DNA from: Tubiluchus corallicola
Lineage: Eukaryota; Priapulida; Priapulimorpha; Priapulimorphida; Tubiluchidae
Length of the DNA stretch: 64,000 nucleotides
Direction: 5' to 3'
Assembly: GCA_030141605.1 (NCBI GenBank)
Contig: JAQGDQ010000570.1
Span: forward strand, 62,001-126,000
This document shows, piece by piece, positions 22,291 to 39,800 of the stretch. The stretch's first letter is position 1, and every line of letters begins with the position of its first letter. The notes below the pieces were generated by a model that worked only from the letters and a program-made list of their open reading frames with translations, made no database searches and was not told the DNA's origin. Both the position numbers and the translations under genes were made by a program.

Positions 22291-23351
22291 TGGCTAGTAA
22301 AAGATTAGGTACCACTGATTTATTCCAACAGCATCATTTACAATGTCTCAACCATAACATGGTCACGATCATGCAATTCTACCTAATAAAAATATAATGT
22401 ACAAAAATTAATATCGAGGTCACAAAATCCACGTTGAGAAAAACAAATAAAACAATTTTAAATAGCAAACTTACAAAATCATGTAGCACATTGCGAAATG
22501 ACAGAAAAAATAAACTTTTGTTACTCCAACTTAATTCAATTGCTGACTAATGCCTGTTCGTGGCAATAAGAGAAACCTTTGCATCAAACATGAACAACAA
22601 CACTGTAAACAGGCATTAGTACTAACAGTTCTTTGGCAATGTACTAACGAAGTTAACTACTTAGAAATCGTTTTATTTGCTTTTCGCACTGTGGATTTTC
22701 GGTATGAATTTTCATAAATTTACACATTTTTGTATATATATATTCTACAGTAGAGTTGAGTAATCATGTCCAAATTGTTGAGGTATTCCAACTGACTGTT
22801 TTGAAATGAACAGCCAGTCATGTATTTACTTAAGTGGATGCTAGCAGTTATTTTAAACTGCAGCTAAAGTAGTTATAACTGCAGCACACATTTTTTGATC
22901 ATATAACACCCCACTATAGACATTTCTGTGAATCAGATTCGCACATTTTACTAAAAATAATTGAAAACGCAAGAGTTACAGTTCGCAATCATTCTACCTT
23001 GGTCCCGAATGTGCGGTCAAAATTCGCAAACGTTGTAACAAAATAGTGTCAATTTAACCGACTACTGTTATCGACAAACTGCAGAAATTATATCACAGAT
23101 CATGAGAGAGTGCACACTGGTCAAGATTACTACATGATTTCATGATAAGTTTTCTGTTGTCTGCAACATTGTGAGTTTGTTTTGGTGGTAAAACTCATAC
23201 ATTTAAAACTATATCAAGTGGTTCATTAGGCAGTGTTTTGCATAACCCTGATTTTGCATAATGTAACTAATCATAATTAACCAGAAATTCACCATGATTT
23301 GTGCATTTTCTCAAATATGTTGGAAGGTGAAAGTAAAAATGGCGGCACCTT
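22291..23351. other. Region downstream of GMDS
   Basis: Contains the inferred GMDS 3' UTR (- strand). The first good - strand AATAAA is at 22672-22677 (TTTATT on +). A 12-bp inverted pair CTAATGCCTGTT/AACAGGCATTAG lies near 22546 and 22610. Nothing else is supported. Confidence 0.4.
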
Positions 23352-27600
<4,249 letters not shown>

Positions 27601-29150
27601 AAAGTTTATGTCAGACTAGAAGCTTTCAGTCAGTCTCAAAGTTTATGTCAGACTAGAAGCTTTCAGTCAGTCTTAAAGTTTATGTCAGGCTAGAAGCTTT
27701 CAGTCAGTCTCAAAGTTTGTCAGACTAGAAGCTTTCAGTCAGTCTCACAGTTTATGTCAGGCTAGAAGCTTTCAGTCAGTCTCAAAGTTTATGTCAGACT
27801 AGAAGCATTCAGTCAGTGTCAAAGTTTATGTCAGGCTAGAAGCTTTCAGTCAGTATCAAGGTTTATGTCAGGCTAGAAACTTTCAGTCAGTCTCAAAATT
27901 TATGTCAGGCTAGAAGCTTTCAGTTAGTCTCAAAGTTTATGTCAGACTAGAAGCTTTCAGTCAGTCTCAAAGTTTATGTCAGACTAGAAGCTTTCAATCA
28001 GTCTCAAAGTTTATGTCAGGCTAGAAGCTTTCGGGCAGTCTCAAAGTTTATGTCAGGCTAGAAGCATTCAGTCAGTGTCAAAGTTTATTTCAGAACTAAA
28101 AACTTTTGGTCAGTCTCAAAGTTTATGTCAGACTAGAAGCTTTCAGTCAGTCTCAAGGTTTATTTCAGAACTAAAAACTTTTGGTCAGTCTCAAAGTTTA
28201 TGTCAGACTAGAAGCTTTTGCTCAGTCTTAAAGTTTATGTCAGGCTAGAAGCTTTCAATCAGTCTCAAAGTTTATGTCAGGCTAGAAGCTTTCAGTCAGT
28301 CTCAAAGCTTATGTCAAACTAGAAGCTTTCAGTCAGTCTCAAAGTTTATGTCAGACTAGAAGCTTTTGCTCAGTCTCAATGTTTATGTCAGACTAGAAGC
28401 TTTTGCTCAGTCTTAAAGTTTATGTCAGACTAGAAGTTTTCAGTCAGTCTCAATGTTTATGTCAGACTAGAAGCTTTTGCTCAGTCTTAAAGTTTATGTC
28501 AGGCTAGAAGCTTTCAATCAGTCTCAAAGTTTATGTCAGACTAGAAGCTTTCAGTCAGTCTCAAGGTTTATTTCAGAACTAGAAACTTTTGGTCAGTCTC
28601 AAAGTTTATGTCAGGCTAGAAGCTTTCAATCAGTCTCAAAGTTTATGTCAGACTAGAAGCTTTCAGTCAGTCTCAAAGTTTATGTCAGACTAGAAGCTTT
28701 TGCTCAGTCTCAATGTTTATGTCAGACTAGAAGCTTTTGCTCAGTCTTAAAGTTTATGTCAGACTAGAAGCTTTCAGTCAGTCTCAAAGTTTATGTCAGA
28801 CTAGAAGCTTTTGCTCAGTCTCAATGTTTATGTCAGACTAGAAGCTTTTGCTCAGTCTCAAAGTTTATGTCAGACTAGAAGCTTTCAGTCAGTCTCAACG
28901 TTTATAAAAGGCTAGAAGCTTTTGGTCAGTCTCAAAGTTTATTTCAGAACTAGGAACCTTTGGTCAGTTTCAAAGTTTATTACAGACTATAAACTTTTGT
29001 TCAGTCTCAAAGTTTATTACAGGGTAGAAACCATTGGTCAGTCTCAAAGTTTATTGCAGGGTAGAAGCTTTCGGTCAGTCTCGAAGTTTATTTCAAAACT
29101 AGAAACTTTTGGTCAGTTTCAAAGTTTATTTCAGACTAGAAGCTTTTGAT
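27601..29150 (+). repeat. 37-bp satellite, about 42 units
   Basis: The unit GTTTATGTCAGACTAGAAGC + TTTCAGTCAGTCTCAAA is 37 bp: the first two starts are 27604 and 27641. Main variants are CTTTCAGTCAGTC, CTTTTGCTCAGTC and, towards the right end, TTCAGAACTA..ACTTTTGGTCAGTC. Between about 28310 and 28880 a higher-order order of variants recurs. The unit is not a multiple of 3 and frames are broken, so it is non-coding. The array lies between GMDS and DNAH6. Confidence 0.97.
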
Positions 29151-29215
29151 TTCAACCTTCGTCAGCTAGAAAGTGTGTCACCTTAAAAGCGAAATTTTAT
29201 AATTTGAAAAAAAAT

Positions 29216-29440
29216 TGACACTGACCAAAAGCTTCTAGTCTAAAATAGACTTTGAGCATGACCAAAAGCTTCTAGTCTGAAACAAACTCTGACACTGAGC
29301 AAAAGCTTCTAGTCTTAAATAAACTTTGAGACTAACTGAAAGGTTCTAGTTTGACATAACTTTGAGACTGACTGAAAGCTTCTAGTCTTAAGCAAACTTT
29401 GTAACTGAACGCGTAGTCTGAAACAAACTTTGAGACTGTA
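29216..29440 (-). repeat. Inverted block of the same 37-bp satellite
   Basis: About six units in reverse orientation (CTGACCAAAAGCTTCTAGTC..TTTGAGA), separated from the main array by about 65 bp of non-satellite sequence. These units are more diverged than those in the main array. The two blocks face each other and could form a large cruciform or hairpin. Confidence 0.95.
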
Positions 29441-29560
29441 TGGAGCAATTTTGTGGACTTCTGTGAAATAGCAAGACTCAAGACAGACACTCAGTCACAC
29501 AAACAACACATGATAGTATTATAAAGAGTAAAATTGTAGGTCTAATACGAAAACAGGTTA

Positions 29561-29950
29561 CAGGGCCTATTTCAGCCTAAGCGAGGCCCGGGGAAGTGGG
29601 GCGTGTGAGGCCCCCTCGGGGTCGCCACCACGGTTGGCGCCCAGAAAATTTTTGAACTGCTAGAACGCCAGAGAAGCATTTTCGAAGAGAAAATATGGAG
29701 TTATACAGTTGTTAAAGGAAAGAACAATTGAAAGAAAAACTGCTTTATTCTCAAGACCAGTCAATACTTATCAAATCGTCAAATCAAAAACAACATCTTT
29801 GCAATATGTAATACCATACTCTCACTCTCAAGAGAGAGAGGGGGAGAGAGGAGGCAGTATGTTCGCATAAAGCAAAAAAATGTTACCTCTGCACGAAGCC
29901 CCCTCTGGAGGGTGAGTCCCCATATCCCCCCCCCCCTGAAATAGGGCCTG
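29561..29950 (+). mobile_element. hAT-type MITE, shorter copy (390 bp)
   Basis: The same CAGGGCCTATTTCAG / CTGAAATAGGGCCTG ends and interior as the element at 12764-13286, with internal deletions. Only a 4-bp GTTA is shared by the two flanks, not a full 8-bp target duplication, so the flanks have decayed or the copy has recombined. Confidence 0.9.
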
Positions 29951-30273
29951 GTTATACACAAACATGCTTTGAACTTCAAAAAAAAAATCAATGCGATTTT
30001 TAAGATATCACTCTTAAATGTAATTTTTTTATTCTTGGAAGCAGACATATTATTACTGCGAGGGTTAATTTATGTTTAAAAATAGTTAATGATTTGCACT
30101 TACATAATGTGAACATAGACATGCCCACAAGGACGAGCACAAAATACTGAATATCGTAAAAAAGTAAAATGTATCACAAATTACAGCATACGTAGAAGTT
30201 ATTATAGTATTAACACCTAAGAGTTAATTTGATGTAAATCAGTGGTAAATCGTAGATAAAACTTATTAGTATA
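29951..30273. other. Intergenic downstream of DNAH6, AT-rich
   Basis: No gene or element recognised between the hAT MITE and the small Tigger MITE. Confidence 0.4.
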
Positions 30274-30418
30274 CAGTTAAACGTCATTATAATGCCTAAT
30301 GCCCAAATTTTCAACAAAACAAATGCCTATATTTCCATAGATATGCATGAATTAATGCACCTTGTTACAGTGCCAAACCTTACAGTCCCAAAGTAGGCAG
30401 TATAAAGACATTTGACTG
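30274..30418 (+). mobile_element. Tigger/pogo-type MITE, short family (145 bp)
   Basis: CAGTTAAACGTCATTATA at the left; the reverse complement of the right end is CAGTCAAATGTCTTTATAC; TA flanks at 30272-30273 and 30419-30420. Same family as 26761-26925. Confidence 0.75.
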
Positions 30419-30810
30419 TATGTGCATAGTTGGATTTCTGTAATGTACTTCAAAAAATCTATGGTTTATAGCTATAATATACTATAGCTTTCATCTTTCA
30501 GATAAGAAGGACTATATAATTTTATACGAATTATAGTATATGTCAGACAACAATTATAAAACACCCGTCAATTGTGTATATCTCTGATCTCACTACAATT
30601 TTCAGGTAGTTATAGTAACAAATGTGTACGGAATATCACACAATACCAGACATTAACTGGAAGACTGTAAAGATAGCACAATGAACTTAGCAGCTGTGCA
30701 AAGTTTGAGTCACAAAAAGTGAGGCAAATTGAATATACCTCTATTATAAATACTTAACAATTATAATACAAAAACTGAATAAGTTAAGTAAGAAAATATT
30801 ATAAGCACCA
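30419..30810. other. DNAH6 3' flank
   Basis: AT-rich sequence that should contain the DNAH6 3' UTR (- strand). I see no canonical AATAAA close to the stop codon on the - strand; nothing else is recognised. Confidence 0.4.
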
Positions 30811-33800
30811 TCAATCATTGAGCTGACAAAGCAAGGCTGCTCCCTTTGATATCCAATAATCCTGTGGCTGCATGCTGGGCAGATGAACAGGCACAACAAA
30901 GTTCGTGGAATGACCAGTTGTGGACAATACGCCTGCTCTGGCACCAGTTTTGTATAAGGGAGCGGTGTACAGATTCTCTCCAAGTTCGTAATTCATTTTT
31001 GGCTCCATGTGCATAGCTGGCAGCGGAGACGTCATCTCCCCAAAGAGGGAATCTTCAACAACCATGTCTTCCATGTTCCACCTGAAGGCATCCATGAAGA
31101 TGCCATGCACAATGACGCCATCTTCGATGCATGGTAGTTCTTCATCTATAGCCAGCTTTCTGCCAAATCTCATCTTGTCCCTGACAGCAAAGTATTCTGC
31201 TTGATGTCTGTACAAAGGAAGAACATGAAACTCAAAACTTAACTGATCTATTGGAAGCCCGTATTTCCTAGCATGATTTTGTAATGTACCGGTGAGAAAG
31301 CCTTGTGGAAAGAACAAACCTGACATCCAATATGAAAATGGGTGGCCATGGTGTATCCAATCATCAATAAACGCAGTCCGCATAACCAAATCAGTCACCC
31401 AGCTTCCGAGCGGTTTTAAAGATGGATAAGCAGCACTTTCCCAAAGTTCTGGCACTCGGTTGTTTAAAAATGCATTATAAACATTTTCCAGTTCTTCACT
31501 CATTACAACAAATCCCTTTATTGCTTTTTGAAGAGTTTGGAGGGAGTCTTTTATTATTCTTAAAAGGTTATTAAACCTATCTACTTCCTGAGAGAGGACA
31601 GTAGTGAGTGAATTTATTCTACCATTGGCATCAAGTTCAAATAAAGCTTCGGGTGCTTCTTCTATGTCAAGCTTTTCTGTTAGCTTATCTAGAATGTTAA
31701 CAGAAAGGTCGTGAACTGTGTCATCATTTGATTCCCCTGTTCCACCACCCACCAACCTTGGCTGTACGTTCATCAGTGTAGTAATCAGTTTGTTTGTTTC
31801 TTCTATTTGGTAGGAAATATTTGCATTGTAATTCATACCAAAGATTTCAGGATCATCCGCAATTGGCAGATCATTTATGTAATCTCTGTATTCCTGCAAT
31901 GACATGTATTCTGGTGCATAATACATGCCTGACTCAGAATATTTGTAATCTGTTTCCAAGGTTTCAGGTGCAAAAAAGCGCTTTAAAACTGTCCGTAAGC
32001 ATCTCTCATCCCAATAATCCGTTACACGGCCACCGTACGTGATCTGCCCTGTTATATAAATTAATGCTTCCCATGGTATTGCACTTTCAGCACAGAAGAT
32101 TTTCAAATTTTCTATAGCACATTCTCGGTCACTGTCGCTGAAGTCGTACTGAATATTCCAGCCAAGCGGTCCAAATTTTTTCCTTTCTTGTACAATAGCA
32201 TGAAAAAAGCAGATACCAAAAATGATTTTTTTCCAGTCCATTCCCAGATGATGCTCCTCAAAGGCTTCTGGTGTTAATTCACCAAATGCTCTTCTGATGT
32301 TTGCACGAAGTCCTTTAGGTGGTTCATTGGTTACCTTAACGCTGTTCTGCAAAACACTCACAGGAAATGATTTAACTGGCATCGAGCTGAGAAAAAGACG
32401 AAAGTTTTTGTTAATCTCTGCATCTTTTGTTGAAAATGACTTTATTAATGTTTCCATAGTCAGCATCCACGATGCTGCTAGATGACAATTTTGCAAAAAC
32501 ACCCACTCTCCTGTTTCCAAGGCACTTGCTATTAGCTTTTCGGCAACAGGTCCTTGGCCTTGGCCAAGGGAGATAGTTTGCACCTTGTCGGCATAATTTT
32601 TTTCTCTGGCAAATCGCATAAATGCTCCCATTGGATCTGAGCCGGTGCTAAGAATAAAGACCAAAGGAATTTTGTAACTAATATCCTCATACAAAAGCTG
32701 AAGCTCCACGGGAGGGCTTTCAACAAATGTTTGACTAAGATTTCTTCGTACAAAATCTGTAACAGCAAAAAGAACCTTCTCTTCTCGGAATGCTTTGACA
32801 AACATAAGTTTTTGAAAGTCACTAAGCCTGCCATTCCAGTAACCATCATCACAATTTTTCGACAGATCAGGTTTGTAGGTTGGCCATTCGGTTGGATTTA
32901 TGGACACCTTTGTTTCACCAATTGTGACATAACAATTACATTTAGTGACAACATCGGTTAAACTGGCAAAAGCTGGTATGGTGTCTGCTAGATCACAACA
33001 CATATTCCACATTGCCTGAGACAACCATGGTAAATCTTCTTTCTCTCTTCGCTCCTTATCAATGCCAGCCGGACCTCGGACAAAGAAATTCCACTCTGAC
33101 TGCTTTATGACATCATCTTGTCTCATAATTGAAGTACACAACATAAAGGAGAACAATAATTTATGTCTTTCAAAAAGACCCCTGGAAACATTTGTATATA
33201 CAGTAAGAAGTGACTGATCCAGAAGTGTCTGCAACCGTGTTTGCAGATTTTCGCTCTTCTCACTGTTTTCTATGCACATGCTGAATAGCTGCTTAAAATA
33301 CTTCAGAGAATACTGGTACATTGGATCAATTTCAGCTAGGTCGACTATAACAAAATACAGGACACTTCCTCGGGCAGCAACTGATCGATACTTTTCACGA
33401 GCTTTGGTTATTTTCTCCTCAGTAGTTACAGCATTTTTCAGTTCTCTCGCAATAACTCCTGAAGTAACTTTGGAATCATTAAGAGCATTCACTAATTCCT
33501 CATCATCCAGCACATTTCCTTCTGAATTATATAGCATGTGCAAAATTTTGTCTTCAATGTTTTTAAGCTGATTTTTGTTGTTATTAATTTCAACAATTAA
33601 CTTATTTCGCTCTGTTTCTAAATCTGGTCTTTCTAAACTAACAACATCGCTTAGTAGTTGGTCTTCAAGTCCAGACAGAGTCACGGTGAAATTGATAATT
33701 GTTACTTTTATGCATATCTCAGGCAAATAATGTGGATTTGCTAGCTTTGTGGTCAAATACAAACGAAAGTTCGGGTCATAATCAACAACACTTTCACCAA

Positions 33801-36800
33801 GCCGGATGACAGGCCTTCCACCTTCTATGAATGTTTGCTTCAACAGCACTGGTTTCAAAGCTGGATCCAGAGACTCTTGCACTTCTTCGATCAGAATTGG
33901 CATACCAATTCGAATGCAATTTTCTACAGTTCGCATGAAATTGCTGTCTGTTTGTTTAACTATCTGTAGGTTGTTCTTTGCCTCCATTTGCATAATCCAG
34001 TGATTTGCTTGATCCTGAGGATCGATCAAAAGGGGCCAGCGATTACTATTTGTTGCCAATAAAGCATTCTCTGTCGAAAAATCATCTCTAGGTAACCCAT
34101 CAATGTTCCATTGTCGTATTTTATAAGGATCACCCAAAATTTTTATCAAATTGAAATCACTAGAAATTGGAATCTGTAGTTGTTTACACTTGGCTACCCA
34201 AGGACCTACCAATTGGTCTCTATACTGACTCGTAAAGGCACCATAATAAGCAACACAAGCAGCTGCAACAAAAACATTACCAACTATATTATTTAAATCA
34301 TCTTCAAATGATAAGGCAGAGATTTTCCACCTTTCTTCCTCATCTGCTAACGCTGTTGTCAAAACGGACGCTCTCTTAAGTCTGTTGGAAGTTTGTTGAA
34401 TGTTTCCTTGTAGTTCACTTTTCTCTCGCACAGTATCTTCATACTTTTGTTGGAGTGATTTTATATTATCTTCAACCTTATGAAGTTTATCTTGCTGTTC
34501 TTTAAGAACTGCATTTGTTGCATCAAGCTCTTTTTGCGCTATTGCTAACTTTTTTCTTTTTGGTTCCACTACTTTTACAACTTTTGCGTAAAGGTCAATA
34601 GCAATTATCCACATGCAAAGTGACTTGCAAGCTTTTGAAGTTTTTTCTACAACTTCAGGAACAAACTTAGGATTCTCAATATATTTTTTCAGTTTTTTCA
34701 AAGTAGAATCGGGAATACTATCTTTATCGTAATCAACAAGCCTCTTTAAAAAACCTGCATCACTCAGAAGTTTTTTTGACATTTCCCAATCTGGTTTTGC
34801 ACCTAAAAGAATGCAAACAGCCTCCATTACGGTTAACACCATTTCAGGAGGTTTACTGAAAACTTTTACTTCAGAAATGTCATTTTTGTCTAATGCATCT
34901 AAAGCTTTTACTGAGGCTTCCAATGCAGGAAGGGCTTCATCAAGGTCTCTTTGCGCATCAGCCGCAATTGCAGCTGTTTCATCAGCTTTCATTGTTGCTT
35001 TAGCTTCATCTACCATGACAACTTTTCTGACTTTATCTGCCTTTTGCTTATCAACGGACAGCTCTTTCATCAGCTTCGTAACTTCTTCCGACTTTCTCTT
35101 TAATACGGGTTCAAGGGCTACTAATTCGACTTCCATTTTACCAATAAGCTCATTTGTTTCAAGCAATTTTGACAATCCATTTTTTACTCGGTCACGTGCA
35201 GAGATTATTTCCTCCTTCTTTTTTTTGTACATACAGATGTACAAATTTATTAATTCTAAGTAGCTCGTAGGTGTTGTATAATAACGACGTCTCAATTCAG
35301 CATAAAACTTCTCTGTCAATTCTGTAACCGACAAGTGGATTTCACTACACATTGCCGAAATTTTGTTTTTGACAGTGTCGTCACCTAAATCTACCTGTTC
35401 GAACAAGGCTTCAGACACTGACAGCAAGGCGTCTTGTGGCCATTCAGTAAACCAATCAATTGTGCAGCAATTAATGAGTGAAGGAAACATGCGACATCGA
35501 TTTCTGAAGCTATTTCCAACTGGTGACATACAAAGAACAATATGAAGATTATTTCTTACTCGGTTAATGAAAAACTGGAAAATCCCATCTCTGTCATTAT
35601 CAACAACACCTGCTGCTTCTGCAGGATCACGGCATTTAATCATTATCTGCTCATAATCTTCAGGTTCAAATAAATTTGGAACTTCACCTGAATTCAGCAT
35701 GTTATTTATGTCTTCTAGAAACTCTTCGACCACAATTTGGGTGTCACTGAAGAGAAACACTGTGCTCTTGTTTTCTAACCCTGCAGCAAAATAAAGAGCT
35801 TTCAAATCCTCACGAAATGCAGTGTAGTCATACCCACGACACAGTTCAATTTGGAAGCAGTCGCACCCACAAAAGTGACTTGCCAGTTTAGTTACAGATT
35901 GTTTTCCAGTGCCACCAACTCCCACTAAAAGGGCATTACCTCTTTCTTGTCGAATCACTCTTGCTATACGAGAAATATGTTCTACTGCATCTAAGAAGAA
36001 AACCAGTTTCAGCTCCTTGGAAGACTCCATGTTATAGTCATCAAGGTACTTGTCAAGAGCCTTTTTCACTTTATCCATATCTAATAAGTCTTCGTAGAGT
36101 CTGTCAGCTTTCTCTACCTCTGTTTTAACAAAGTCTCCAAATATAATTGGTGATGCAGTGAAGCTTACTGGGTCAATATGTTCATGAAACTGCCGGTAAG
36201 AAACCTCAGCTAAAATATTATGGAAATATAATTTGTCCTCTTGATTTATAAGTCTGTCATGAAAGACTCTTAATGCTTCATGGTGAAATAACCTTAAAAG
36301 TTGTTGCTGAGATTTAACAACTATTGGTGAAACCTGTAGCATGCCCTGTATGCACTTAGAAAGATCTCGCAAGTTGAAAACGTAGTGTGACTTTGCTGGC
36401 GTGGGTAAGAGATCAGTTGACATGCGATTGTATATCTCAACTGCTGACTTTACTACATATTCTGCACTCTGCTTCACAGCATGGTTGTAATCTGCTAGGA
36501 AGCCTGTGATAATACAAGAAAATATATGCTTGAGACTACTTTCATCAGGTGACGGAATACAAAACATGCTGAAGAAGCGAATCAATCTTAGAGTAACTGG
36601 ATTACGACCACCCCCGGGAGGTGCGCAAGCTGCACAGAGGGTCACATTGTGAATTTCCTTCCAAAATAACTGGTCTCTGTCATAGAATCCTCCAAAACCT
36701 AGATATTGTCTCAGCAGTTCTATTGGTGGCTGGCAGCCATATGTATCTAATTTGGGCATATTTAAATCATCGACAAATATAACCATTCGCTTGTCAGATG

Positions 36801-39800
36801 GTGGACCTAAAACATTTTTCTTGTGCTTCTCCAGCTTTCCTTCGATCATGCTTTGCATGCGATTACTGCTGGTTTGAGCTGAAAAGTTTATAAACATCGA
36901 CAGGTATTTTCCTCTTTTAGTTGCTTTATTCAACAAACTGCTTGCAATCACGGATTTTCCAACACCTGTTGTCCCAGTAAATAAAACAGGCTTATGCACA
37001 GTGACTAATTTTTCCATAAGAAAGCTAAACTTAACGGAATATACAGTAGGAACAAGCATATCGAAAAATGGCAAAGTTTTGCTATAATTAAAGCGAGGTA
37101 CAACGCGATCCCATAATTCAAATTGCTGAGTCTCATAATCAACGTAATATTTCCATAATTCCTCACCTGAAGGGATTCTGGCGTCTTTATCCTCAAACTG
37201 TTCATGAACAAACGCATTAAATTCTTCACCGGAACACTCGCTCAAGTTACCACCAATAGCCCAGAAGTAGCAAAAGACAAAAGTCATATATATAAGACCA
37301 TTCAACTGAATTCCAGCCATGTCCAAATTAGGACCATCTTCAGCCGTTAGCAAAGATTCTAGAAGGTAGCAAAGAGTAGCCACTTTACCTAAATCAACCT
37401 GCTCCATTGCCTGCACACATTTTTTCTTAACAAATCTTAGTCCGTCGTCTACATATCTATGAAAAAGCTCCAAAATATAATCGGTCAATTCAGGTCTAAT
37501 TCCCTTAGCATCAAGACGGGGTATCCATGTTTCCACATAAGGCTTCCATCCCAGTTCTTCTGGGTCCACATAAACCATGCCACATCTACTAACAGTAGCT
37601 GGAGACGCAACTGCTAAATCTTGTACTTCAAATAGCATATGAATATTAGGTGGAAGCTTTATTCTTTCACTATTTGCTAGGCAAAGCATCTTATTATCAT
37701 CAAGCACAGTATTCATGTTCTCAATCCACAATGCATCTACTGGTCCATCACACACTACCCACTTATGTTCATCCTTAAGATCTTGACAAGCAGCTCTTAC
37801 AATCTGGGCAAGTATACCATCCCTCCACTCGAGCGTCAGTTTATTAACTTCACCATATAATTCTCCCAGCGTTACAGATTTAGGATTAAGTACATAGGTT
37901 GAGACAGGTCGGTAGTCAGGGTGTTCGATTTTTGCTTCGTAAAGATCAGTGAGTGTGTCCTTTAGTATTTCATAACAAGTAGTCTTACCACCACAAGTCG
38001 GTCCCACCAGCATGACTCCATGTCGAACTTGCATTGTTTCAAATAATTGAATTATCTTTTTCACACTCGTTGGCACAGCCTTCAAATCATGCCTTATCAT
38101 TGATTCAATAATAAACTTCTCAAAACTTCCATAATCATGTTCTGGCAGTACAACACCAGGAAACAGATCTTGCAATATGGCTTGAAATAATTCCACATCG
38201 TGAGAAAGAAACTTTGGGAGGTTACTATCTCTCAAAGCTCTTATCAAAACCACGTCTTCACTTTTGTCCGGATTTTCTCGCTTTAAAGATCCCGCCATGA
38301 CCAAAACAGATTTTACTGCTCTCATGCCAAAATCATAATGATCCTGCTGGGAAAGTTGCTCACTACAAAGTTTATACATCTGAGTCATCTTCTTTGCGAG
38401 GGATTTGGAAGACTCAAAACCTTCAGAATACAAAATTACTTCGGCAATCAAGCTGTAATCTGGCACCATCATTGCTTGAGGTCTGAACAGAGACTTCAAA
38501 TTATCAGGTAACTCTGTTCGACCTGCATATCCAGGATTCATTGTTATAAAAGCAGCGCACGATGGAACAAGTTTGATGTCTCTACCTTCAAATGCAAACG
38601 TTTTAAGGTTGGCAACTTTAGCATTACGAATTGTGAGAAGCTGTTGTGCAATAACTGACAACACTTCAATATCAATCCTGTTAAATTCATCAAAACAAAA
38701 CCACGCACCACTCTGAGCCAAACCCGCAAAAAACCGAGCCATTATTTTATAATCCAGTCCTTCTGAGCAGTTGAAAACAACACACTGTTTTGCAAGTGAT
38801 TTGGCTAAATCTTTGACAGTCTCTGTTTTTCCTGTACCTGCTGGACCTGCTGGTGCTCCACCAAGCTTCAACTGCAAGGCTCCCATTAAGCATAAATAAC
38901 AACGATCGGTCAGTGGTGTGATTACCAGTCTAGAAGAAGCACCAAGGTACTCATAACCGTAAACATAAGAAGAGTTTGACATACAAACTAAGCAATTGTC
39001 TATTTCCAGATTCCAATAATATCTCAACTGTTTTTGCCACTCAAAATGATGTATTTCATCTACTTCTGCCTCAATCATTCCTGTTACAATATCTCTTGAA
39101 TGAACATCAACAGTAATAAGGGCACAAATAGTACTGCGCTCGAGTTTGCTCAGATCGCCACGCACTAAACTAGCTAGCTCATTTAGATCACAAAAACATT
39201 TTTCTAGAAACATTTCAAGTAGCCCATATCTATCATCATCGGCATTTAAACATTGTTCTAGAGTTCTACACCAAATTATTTGTGAAGCAGTAAGAACAAC
39301 CTGTGATGGATGACTGATTACCCAGTTTGTACGTGACTCCTCAGAAAACTCTGCAATGGCCAACTTTGTTGCTTTATGCAAAGTTGACACCATAGCCTCT
39401 TCAACCTTTCCAAGCCATTCTTCGACATTGCCTCTGGCTTTAAGTCCTTTCTGCAGCACCACATGTTCACCTTCAGGTGAATTCATTGCAAGAATTTCAT
39501 TCGTAGGTTTATCGTCTTGTGTTCCAAACTGAAGATATGCAATAGCATCGAAGCATTTTCTGAGATGAGGCTGCACGGCCTGAGGATTTCGAGTTTGGGA
39601 CAAAATTTCCAACAACTCATCATTAGACAGGAAATAGAATCGCGGAAAAATAACTCTCTTTGATTCCAAATAGTCTTCCAAGCATTTTTGAACTTGCTCC
39701 AGGAGAGCATTATTTGTCTGCAGCGTTTCTAGTAAACCAGGCTGTGTAGCCGCCCTGATTGCTAAAGGTATTTTGTTAACCTTCCTCATAATGTCCTTCC

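Noticed and set aside
27601-29440. CRISPR-like array
   Set aside because: The 37-bp units are contiguous with no unique spacers and the genome is eukaryotic; it is a satellite.
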